5,389 nt of DNA from a bacterium. GTDB lineage: Bacteria; Patescibacteria; ABY1; BM507; VMTK01. Location of the stretch: NCBI GenBank assembly GCA_030641105.1, contig DAOWHZ010000045.1, positions 1-5,389 on the forward strand, in the 5' to 3' direction. This document shows, in pieces, positions 1-4,570 of this stretch (positions within the stretch are counted from its first letter, which is position 1; each line of letters opens with the position of its first letter). The notes beneath the pieces were generated by a model, which worked only from the letters and a program-made list of their open reading frames with translations, was not told the origin of the DNA and searched no databases. The translations under genes were made by a program, and so were the position numbers.

Positions 1-1084
1 CGGCCGCTCCCAATATTTTATAAAGCCATAATCGCGCTGCTGTCAGGGCTTGAATTAATTGCAAAAATTTAATAATAATTAAGCCATATAATAAATACAT
101 TACAAAAACCGATGTCACAAAAGCCAAGCCGGCTAAAATTATGTTTTTGCGATTATGCGGATTGTAAGCTATGATAGCGGTTAACATTAAAATCAGCACG
201 GCTAAAGCGCAAGGATTTACCGCGTCAACTACAGCTAAAGAAATAATTTTAGCCCAAGTAGGATCAAATTTAATATCAGTTATATTATTTTGACTGGCTT
301 GACTGTTGCCAGCACCACCAATGCTGTCTGTTAATACCCCATCGCCATTCCACTGAAAAGTCCAGCCAGCCAAATTAATAGCATGTTCAAATTCCACTTT
401 GCTTCCAGACAACATAACCGGTTGCGGCTTAGTTATACTGTATTTCTGGTTATTTAAAACTGTTTTAATATCATCTTGTAAAAGCAAGCTTTTTAATACC
501 TGATTATTAAATACTTGATCAGAATTTTTAATTAGGATTTTATTATTAATCCAAATTTTAGGCATGCTTGGCAATTGGTTAAAATCCAAATCAGCAAAAT
601 TAACAGGACCATCCAGTAAAGCGCATTGATTATTTTTAACAGTGGATAATTTACTTTCAATATTTTTTAAAATTGGCGAGTCTCCGGTTAAAATATCATT
701 ATGAGAATCAGAAAAACAAATTAATGGTATGCCCTTGCAAGGCGTAGGCCCAAACGGCCGGCAAATTGGCAAATCGTAATTTTCACAGCATTGGTTAAAC
801 AAAACAGCATTATTCCTTTGTTGATAAATTTCGTATTCAATCACTACAAAATTTTCATATTCTTGCGGCAACTGTTTTAAAACCACTGGATCAGTATTGG
901 CGCAATGAGAACAACCAACACCAGTAAAATAAACAGCATAGGTTATTTCGTCTTCGCTAATTGACGCTATGCTGGCATAAGGGCTTAAAACAAAAACACA
1001 AAAACACAAAAATACAAAAATAAAATTTGTCCTGCGTTTTAGTATAGAAATTAAAAATTTGCTTGTAAAATTGGATTTTAACAT
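1..1084 (-). CDS. Secreted thioredoxin-like domain fused to CcdA/DsbD-like membrane domain (3' end outside window)
   Basis: I translated 361 codons from the ATG at 1082-1084; the frame stays open to the window edge, so the C-terminus is missing. Residues about 19-40 form a signal peptide or membrane anchor after a basic N-terminus. Residues about 47-150 look like a thioredoxin fold with the redox motif G-C58-S-H-C61 and a probable cis-proline at GIP (118-120). A linker follows, then hydrophobic helices from about 277, the first carrying VDAVNPCALAVL (C292), the NPC-type motif of CcdA/DsbD proteins, which pass electrons across the membrane to extracytoplasmic thiols. The likely role is thiol-disulfide exchange outside the cytoplasmic membrane; a specific partner cannot be named. 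The thioredoxin part has further cysteines at 99, 100, 108, 116, 123 and 154. There is no SD; the start is preceded by an AT-rich ATAAAAATT stretch. Domain assignment is confident, exact function is not. Confidence -1.
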   Translation of the reverse strand, partial: MLKSNFTSKFLISILKRRTNFIFVFLCFCVFVLSPYASIASISEDEITYAVYFTGVGCSHCANTDPVVLKQLPQEYENFVVIEYEIYQQRNNAVLFNQCCENYDLPICRPFGPTPCKGIPLICFSDSHNDILTGDSPILKNIESKLSTVKNNQCALLDGPVNFADLDFNQLPSMPKIWINNKILIKNSDQVFNNQVLKSLLLQDDIKTVLNNQKYSITKPQPVMLSGSKVEFEHAINLAGWTFQWNGDGVLTDSIGGAGNSQASQNNITDIKFDPTWAKIISLAVVDAVNPCALAVLILMLTAIIAYNPHNRKNIILAGLAFVTSVFVMYLLYGLIIIKFLQLIQALTAARLWLYKILGAA

Positions 1085-1091
1085 AATTTTT

Positions 1092-1154
1092 ATTAGACGA
1101 CAGACAGCAGACGGCAATCCTGAGGATTAGAAATTCTGTCATCTGTCATCTAAT
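1092..1154 (-). repeat. Imperfect inverted repeat forming a 20-bp leader hairpin
   Basis: The arms 1092-1111 and 1135-1154 match at 16 of 20 positions as an inverted repeat. Read as minus-strand RNA, three of the four differences become G-U pairs, leaving one A-C mismatch. A second small hairpin sits in the loop (AATCC 1116-1120, GGATT 1124-1128). The stem ends seven bases before the ATG of the thioredoxin-CcdA gene and begins about where a transcript from the upstream promoter candidate would start. It could be a leader structure for that mRNA or a copy of a dispersed repeat; no U-tract follows, so it is not a classical terminator. Confidence -1.
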
Positions 1155-1157
1155 AAT

Positions 1158-1186
1158 ATAATAACATTTATTATAACATTTTCCAA
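1158..1186 (-). promoter_or_regulatory. Candidate sigma-70-type promoter for the thioredoxin-CcdA gene
   Basis: On the minus strand, TTGGAA (1181-1186) is followed after 17 bases by TATTAT (1158-1163), which match the consensus at 4 of 6 and 5 of 6 positions. A perfect TATAAT also lies at 1170-1175 but has no good -35 at the right distance. Initiation about seven bases past TATTAT would fall near 1151, at the 5' foot of the leader hairpin. The region is AT-rich, so chance matches are likely. Confidence -1.
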
Positions 1187-1238
1187 TATGTGTATTAGCC
1201 CAACGCATTTAATAGATGACTGTTTTTCCCAAATTGCT

Positions 1239-1276
1239 AAAAAATAAAAGGGCATTTCGCAAAAGGAAATGCCCTT
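1239..1276 (-). terminator. Rho-independent terminator of prs
   Basis: The arms AAGGGCATTTC (1248-1258) and GAAATGCCCTT (1266-1276) are perfect 11-bp complements around a 7-base loop. On the minus strand the stem is followed by TTTTATTTTTT (complement of 1239-1249), a classical U-tract. It lies just after the prs stop codon and is oriented to end the prs transcript, separating it from the thioredoxin-CcdA gene. No U-tract follows on the plus strand. Confidence -1.
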
Positions 1277-1298
1277 GAAAATATTTATGATTGGGAAG

Positions 1299-2237
1299 CT
1301 ATACAAACAGCGATGTAACCGAATCACCTTTGTAGCTTCGGATTATCGCTTCCCCAATAAGATCCGCGACTGATAGGACTTTTATTTTATTACATGCTTT
1401 AGCCTTGCTGTTTAATGGGATCGTATCGGTCACAATAAGGCTTTTTAAAGCCGAATCAGTAATTCGGCCAATTGCCGAACCGGATAGCACGGGATGCGAA
1501 CAGCAGGCGTGAACCTCTTTCGCGCCGTTTTTTATAATGGCGTCTGCGGCTTCGGTTAAGGTTCCTGAGGTGTCAACCATATCGTCGAGAATAACTGCAG
1601 TCTTTTTAGCGACATCTCCTATTACCGCCATAGCTTTGGCTTTATTAGGGATATCTCTGCGCTTGTCAATTACAGCAAAATCCGTATGCAGTTTTTTTGC
1701 AAAACTCCTTGTTCTTGCAACTCCACCGGCATCTGGAGAAACCATTATCAGATCATTTTGAAAATTGGTTTTTATATAGTCAAGAATAACTGGTTGAGCA
1801 AAAAGATTGTCCACTGGAATATTGAAAAATCCCTGAATCTGTACAGCATGTAAATCCATTGTAATTACCCTGTTTGCGCCGGCAACCGTTAAAATATCGG
1901 CAACAAGTTTGGCGCTGATAGGAACGCGGGGAGCCACCTTTTTGTCCTGCCTGGCGTAGCCGTAATAAGGTATTACCGCTGTTATCCTGCTTGCCGAAGA
2001 ACGTTTAAAGGCATCTATCATAAGAATCAGCTCAACAAGGTTATCGTTTACAGGCGAACATGTTGACTGAATTAGAAAGACATCCCTTGATCTTACATTT
2101 TCGTCAACTTCAATCTGTATCTCTCCATCGCTGAATTTGCCTACCTTGGCTTTGCCAAGCGGAACATTAAGATAATCACATATTTTCTTTGCAAGAACAG
2201 GGTTTGAATTGCCAGTAAAAATTATAAGATCGTTCAT
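1299..2237 (-). CDS. prs: Ribose-phosphate diphosphokinase (PRPP synthetase)
   Basis: This 312-residue protein is a full-length cytoplasmic PRPP synthetase, which transfers diphosphate from ATP to ribose 5-phosphate to make PRPP for purine, pyrimidine, histidine and NAD synthesis. Visible family signatures are the N-terminal [20 protein letters not shown] block (35-54), the ATP-site motif YARQDKK (94-100), the catalytic-histidine segment [12 protein letters not shown] (127-138), the flexible-loop basic patch DKRR (191-194) and the PRPP-binding loop DDMVDTSGT (218-226). The length fits bacterial enzymes (about 310-320). I start it at the ATG at 2235-2237 because AGGAGG lies six bases upstream and [10 protein letters not shown] aligns with the usual N-terminus; an in-frame TTG 48 bases upstream is a weaker choice. 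The stop is TAG. Hand counts on four 60-base lines give 53, 45, 57 and 35% GC, against 27-28% on two lines of the thioredoxin-CcdA gene. Together with its strong SD and tight terminator, this makes it an outlier among its neighbours. Confidence -1.
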   Translation of the reverse strand: MNDLIIFTGNSNPVLAKKICDYLNVPLGKAKVGKFSDGEIQIEVDENVRSRDVFLIQSTCSPVNDNLVELILMIDAFKRSSASRITAVIPYYGYARQDKKVAPRVPISAKLVADILTVAGANRVITMDLHAVQIQGFFNIPVDNLFAQPVILDYIKTNFQNDLIMVSPDAGGVARTRSFAKKLHTDFAVIDKRRDIPNKAKAMAVIGDVAKKTAVILDDMVDTSGTLTEAADAIIKNGAKEVHACCSHPVLSGSAIGRITDSALKSLIVTDTIPLNSKAKACNKIKVLSVADLIGEAIIRSYKGDSVTSLFV

Positions 2238-2243
2238 TAGTTT

Positions 2244-2249
2244 CCTCCT
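2244..2249 (-). promoter_or_regulatory. Shine-Dalgarno site of prs
   Basis: AGGAGG on the minus strand, inside GAAAGGAGGAAACTA, sits six bases before the ATG at 2237. It is the only classical SD with ideal spacing next to an ATG in the window and decides the prs start. Confidence -1.
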
Positions 2250-2282
2250 TTCATTAAAAGTTATGTTATTTTTTATAAAGGG

Positions 2283-2301
2283 CAAAAATACCCCTCCTTT
2301 T
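2283..2301 (-). promoter_or_regulatory. Second SD-like site with an in-frame TTG upstream of prs
   Basis: On the minus strand AAAAGGAGGGG (2291-2301) is followed after five bases by TTG (2283-2285), in frame with prs and with no stop between. Use of this codon would add 16 residues beginning MPFIKNN. Known PRPP synthetases do not usually have this extension, so I treat the site as an alternative start, a ribosome standby site or coincidence. Confidence -1.
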
Positions 2302-2315
2302 AATCTACTATCTTA

Positions 2316-2344
2316 AAATTACTACTTTAAATTTTTTATGTCAA
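2316..2344 (-). promoter_or_regulatory. Candidate prs promoter
   Basis: On the minus strand a perfect TTGACA (2339-2344) is followed after 17 bases by TAATTT (2316-2321), a weak -10 with 3 of 6 consensus positions. It lies between the elp3 end and prs and would give a leader of about 70 bases containing the two SD-like sites. Its position fits independent transcription of prs. Confidence -1.
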
Positions 2345-2350
2345 ATAAAA

Positions 2351-2485
2351 ACACGAAATAAACGAAATAAACACACAAAAAGAACGAATAGTAACAAAAA
2401 AACAAATTAAGTTTAAATATATAGTGTATTATCATTCGTTATATTCGTATTTTTTCGTTTAATTCGTGTGTTCACTTCGTGTGTT
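2351..2485. repeat. Intergenic imperfect inverted repeat running into the end of elp3
   Basis: The core arms 2351-2367 and 2453-2469 are complementary at 16 of 17 positions (ACACGAAATAAACGAAA against its complement with one change). A second matching pair is AACGAAT at 2383-2389 with ATTCGTT at 2434-2440. The right side also has a direct repeat, TTCGTGTGTT, at 2463-2472 and 2476-2485. As minus-strand RNA it could fold into a long AU-rich hairpin with a U-rich 3' flank after the elp3 stop, so it might act as a weak terminator. It looks more like a degenerate simple repeat built from CGAAT/ACACGAA words. Apart from this and the prs promoter candidate I see nothing else in the spacer. Confidence -1.
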
Positions 2486-4094
2486 TAACCATATAACTAT
2501 CTTTCAACCGATAACCTAATTTTTTGTAATAACCACGCACGCCCACGCCTGAAATCACGGCTATTTTTTTAAATCCATTTTCCAGCGCAATTTTTTCCGC
2601 TTCAGCCATTAATTTTTTGCCCAAGCCGGCATGCTGAATTTTTTTATTCTTGCCAACCGGCACCAATTCGCCATAAATATGAAGCTCGCGAATTAGGGCT
2701 GCACTTTGTAAGCGCGTAGACACTAAGTGTCCTATAGGATACTTAGTGTCTTGTGGCAATCGCAATCTGCAAAATCCATAAAGAAATTTTTTGTTCTTAC
2801 TTTCATAACTAATAAAATATTCTTTTCCGCCAGAAGCATTATATTGTATTTTGCGCAGTGTCGGACGAGTTGAACGAGGCAGTGCCTCGTTCCTACATTC
2901 CCGGCATCTAATGCATCTGCATTCAACGCCCTCGTCTTTCATAATTTGCCGCAAATTTGTAATCATGTTGCCAGCCATAATTGATTCACTGGGAATATCA
3001 CGGATTAATCTGATTATCCGCACATAAGTAGGAACTATTTTTTTACAATCAATAATCAGTTTGCGCAACACTTTATCACTATATGGTTTGTATTTTTCCT
3101 GTTTCCACCATTTGTAAATTAAACTACCGCGAGTGACAATAGTTGGATAAAATTTAATTTGGTCTGGTTGAAATTTTTCATCGCTGAAAAGCTGTTTAAA
3201 CATTTTTAAATCTTTGGCAGGAGTTGAACCGGGAAGTCCGGGCATTATGTGGTATGTAACTTTTAAGCCATAATTTTTAAGCAGTTTTGTTGCCTGCGCA
3301 ATTTCAGCAACGCCGTGTCCCCGCTTGTTTAGTTTTAAAATTTTATCATCAATTTGTTGCACCCCAATTTCCACGCGAGTGCATCCCAGCTCCCGCATCT
3401 CCAAAATTTCTTTTTTATCAATATAATCCGGCCGTGTTTCCAGTGTAACACCAACAATTTTATATTTCGTTTTTTCATTTTTCTTTTGTTCTTTAGATAG
3501 CTGCCTTTTTAATTTATTTATTTGAGGTTTGAAATTTGTGATTTGAAATTTGTTTGAAATTTGTGATTTGAGATTTGGAATTTTATTTTTAAACTCATTC
3601 GCCGCCTTAAAACAACGCATAATATACCAATATTTATACTTCTCCGGCAAAACAGACCAAGTTCCCCCAATCACAATTAATTCAATCTTAGTCGGCTCAT
3701 GCCCATTAGCTTCTAAGGCGCGCAAACGCATTTGCACCTGTTTGTATGGATCATAGCCACAGCGGATAGCCCGCATCACGGCCGGCTCATTGGAAAGATA
3801 GCTTTGCGGCACATTTTTTTCAGTCGGGCAATAAGCGCATTTTCCCGGGCAGGGATAGGGCTTGGTTAAAACAGCAACCGGCGCGATGCCGGACATTGTG
3901 CGAATCGCGCGTTTGCGCAATAATCTGCGTAGGAACAGGGCATGCCCTGTTCCTACGGAATTTAATTCTTTTAAGATATCCGAGTTCCGCAAAATTCCAA
4001 TTTTATATTTCTTGGCAATTTTTCTTTTAGCCAGCATTAAATCATTACGGGATTTTATATTTAATTTTAGCAGTTCGCTTATGGCTTTTTTCAT
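2472..4094 (-). CDS. elp3: tRNA uridine-34 carboxymethyl-modifying radical SAM/GNAT enzyme Elp3
   Basis: The 540-residue protein has the two domains of Elp3, which uses S-adenosylmethionine and acetyl-CoA to start the cm5U-type modification of wobble uridine 34 in tRNA. Bacterial and archaeal forms act without the eukaryotic Elongator partners. Residues 61-67 to about 375 form the radical SAM domain: RKRAIRTMSGIAPVAVLTKPYPC, cluster cysteines C82, C86 and C89, VIGGTW (141-146), VGVTLETRPDYI (214-225), GCTRVEIGVQ (237-246) and YHIMPGLPGS (281-290). Cysteines C392, C394 and C397 mark the zinc-type motif CRCIRC. The GNAT domain ends the protein, with SAALIRELHIYG (464-475), the acetyl-CoA loop QHAGLGKKLM (487-496) and GYYKKLGY (521-528). 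All key residues are present, so the enzyme should be active. Four segments (46-56, 172-192, 400-409, 448-459) come from repeats inserted in frame, and the tail KHTK plus stop come from a fifth. The ATG at 4092-4094 has no SD. Confidence -1.
   Translation of the reverse strand: MKKAISELLKLNIKSRNDLMLAKRKIAKKYKIGILRNSDILKELNSVGTGHALFLRRLLRKRAIRTMSGIAPVAVLTKPYPCPGKCAYCPTEKNVPQSYLSNEPAVMRAIRCGYDPYKQVQMRLRALEANGHEPTKIELIVIGGTWSVLPEKYKYWYIMRCFKAANEFKNKIPNLKSQISNKFQITNFKPQINKLKRQLSKEQKKNEKTKYKIVGVTLETRPDYIDKKEILEMRELGCTRVEIGVQQIDDKILKLNKRGHGVAEIAQATKLLKNYGLKVTYHIMPGLPGSTPAKDLKMFKQLFSDEKFQPDQIKFYPTIVTRGSLIYKWWKQEKYKPYSDKVLRKLIIDCKKIVPTYVRIIRLIRDIPSESIMAGNMITNLRQIMKDEGVECRCIRCRECRNEALPRSTRPTLRKIQYNASGGKEYFISYESKNKKFLYGFCRLRLPQDTKYPIGHLVSTRLQSAALIRELHIYGELVPVGKNKKIQHAGLGKKLMAEAEKIALENGFKKIAVISGVGVRGYYKKLGYRLKDSYMVKHTK
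2718..2751. repeat. Nested 34-bp palindrome inside elp3 (element C)
   Basis: Sixteen of 17 mirrored pairs match; the one mismatch is 2729/2740. Outer arms are AGACACTAAGT and ACTTAGTGTCT, and the centre is TCCTA followed by TAGGA (2730-2739). Each half is itself a 13-base palindrome (GACACTAAGTGTC perfect, GATACTTAGTGTC with one mismatch), so it reads like two short elements joined end to end. It encodes residues 448-459 of Elp3 (QDTKYPIGHLVS), between FCRLRLP and SAALIRE, a variable linker at the entrance to the GNAT domain. Confidence -1.
2867..2896. repeat. Palindrome with partly decayed left end inside elp3 (element B)
   Basis: Perfect 10-bp arms GAACGAGGCA (2872-2881) and TGCCTCGTTC (2883-2892) flank one central base. 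The right end continues as GTTCCTAC (2889-2896), the same end as element A, while the left end reads GTTGAAC instead of the expected GTAGGAAC, one base shorter and one changed. It encodes residues 400-409 of Elp3 (CRNEALPRST), just after the zinc-type cysteine motif. C400 comes from the edge of the element, so it is probably not an ancestral metal ligand. Confidence -1.
3527..3576. repeat. Two tandem copies of a 25-bp AT-rich unit inside elp3 (element D)
   Basis: Copy one (3527-3551) and copy two (3552-3576) agree at 24 of 25 positions; GTTTGAAATTTGTGATTTGA is identical in both. Related words continue on both sides (about 3521-3580). It encodes residues 172-192 of Elp3 (PNLKSQISNKFQITNFKPQ within it), between the helix FKAANEF and the conserved VGVTLETRPDYI. 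Because 25 is not a multiple of three, the two copies are read in different frames. The strand used as sense has no stop triplet in any frame, while the other strand is full of TGA. Confidence -1.
3928..3957. repeat. Perfect 30-bp palindrome inside elp3 (element A)
   Basis: All 15 mirrored pairs match: the left half CGTAGGAACAGGGCA is followed by its exact reverse complement. It is far richer in GC than the sequence around it. It encodes residues 46-56 of Elp3 (SVGTGHALFLR), between the N-terminal helical region and the conserved LLRKRAIRTMSG block. At 30 bp it spans exactly ten codons. One of the three frames through it would hit TAG; the gene uses one of the two open frames. Confidence -1.
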
Positions 4095-4113
4095 GATTTT
4101 TTGTTAAAATATT

Positions 4114-4119
4114 AGTATA
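4114..4119 (-). promoter_or_regulatory. Candidate -10 box for elp3
   Basis: TATACT on the minus strand matches the -10 consensus at 5 of 6 positions and lies 19 bases before the elp3 ATG, so the leader would be only about a dozen bases. I see no convincing -35 at 16-18 bases. It is part of the 119-base divergent spacer between elp3 and the plus-strand genes. Confidence -1.
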
Positions 4120-4176
4120 AATATTTTATATGTATTTTGTGGAAAATACAAGGTGGTAATGCGGTAATAAATAGTT

Positions 4177-4205
4177 TTGTATCAAAACGAGTTAGACAAA
4201 ATAAT
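4177..4205 (+). promoter_or_regulatory. Candidate promoter for the 91-residue protein, possibly giving a leaderless mRNA
   Basis: TTGTAT (4177-4182) is followed after 17 bases by AATAAT (4200-4205), matching 3 of 6 and 5 of 6 consensus positions. Initiation about seven bases past the -10 would fall at about 4212, two bases before the ATG, so the transcript would have almost no leader. This agrees with the absence of an SD. Confidence -1.
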
Positions 4206-4213
4206 AAAAATTT

Positions 4214-4489
4214 ATGGAAAATAATATTGAAAACTTAAATTTAGGTGGTGTTCCTGAAAAATTTAAAGAAGAAGGAGTTTATGTGCATTACAAAGAAAAA
4301 GTACAAGTTGGAGATATGGTTGAAGCGATTAAAAACGTAATGGATGGCGAAATACCCAAAGGCACAAAAGCCAAAATTTTAGATATTATTATTGAACCAA
4401 ATCCAAATGTAAGAGGATTTTTAAAAAGAATAAAACTCGAAGGATTTAAAGGAGAATATAACCCGAAACGTTTTAAAAAAATTGATTAA
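4214..4489 (+). CDS. Small protein of unknown function, possible small beta-barrel
   Basis: I do not recognise this 91-residue protein. It has an acidic N-terminal stretch (MENNIENLNLGGVPEKFKEE), a middle part VQVGDMVEAIKNVMDGEIPKGTKAKILDI (31-59) and a basic C-terminus (LKRIKLEGFKGEYNPKRFKKID). There is no signal peptide, membrane segment or cysteine, so it should be cytoplasmic. The V-G-D-V, I-P-K-G-T and K-A-K-I-L spacing resembles small SH3-like or KOW-like barrels, but that is a pattern impression only. It is probably real: ATG start, TAA stop, spacers with promoter-like boxes on the 5' side, normal residue composition, and the same 13-base start context as the next gene. It is 78 bases upstream of the bactofilin-like gene on the same strand, so the two may be co-transcribed. 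Confidence -1.
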   Translation: MENNIENLNLGGVPEKFKEEGVYVHYKEKVQVGDMVEAIKNVMDGEIPKGTKAKILDIIIEPNPNVRGFLKRIKLEGFKGEYNPKRFKKID

Positions 4490-4556
4490 TAAAATGTAAC
4501 AGAATAATTATATAGCATTATTGTTCTACAAAGAAATAATTTAAAACAATTTTAAC

Positions 4557-4570
4557 TATAAAAATTTATG
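4557..4570 (+). promoter_or_regulatory. -10-like TATAAA directly before the bactofilin-like start
   Basis: TATAAA (4557-4562) lies five bases before the ATG at 4568, inside ATAAAAATTTATG, the same 13 bases that start the upstream small gene at 4204-4216. No good -35 is visible. It may be a -10 of a leaderless transcript or simply an AU-rich start context replacing an SD. Confidence -1.

Noticed and set aside
957..1327. Two minus-strand open frames of about 60 codons
   Set aside because: They overlap the start of the thioredoxin-CcdA gene, the terminator and the prs end, and have no plausible start site or family features.
1537..1761. Plus-strand open frame of 74 codons opposite prs
   Set aside because: Shadow of the well-supported prs reading frame.
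2732..2926. Minus-strand 64-codon frame overlapping the elp3 palindromes in another register
   Set aside because: It is an out-of-frame shadow; the elp3 frame carries the conserved motifs.
3028..3035. A lone GTAGGAAC in elp3, the same word as the end of the palindromic elements
   Set aside because: It encodes part of the conserved segment VPTYVRI and has no inverted partner nearby, so it is coincidence.
3521..3580. Possible CRISPR array from the 25-bp tandem units
   Set aside because: The units are directly adjacent without spacers, AT-rich and inside a coding frame.
3550..4107. Plus-strand open frames of 68 and 81 codons opposite elp3
   Set aside because: Both are antisense shadows of conserved Elp3 motifs.
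4501..4527. Small hairpin AGAATAAT / ATTGTTCT between the plus-strand genes
   Set aside because: Eight AU-rich pairs with one wobble, an 11-base loop and no U-tract; too weak to call a terminator in such AT-rich DNA.
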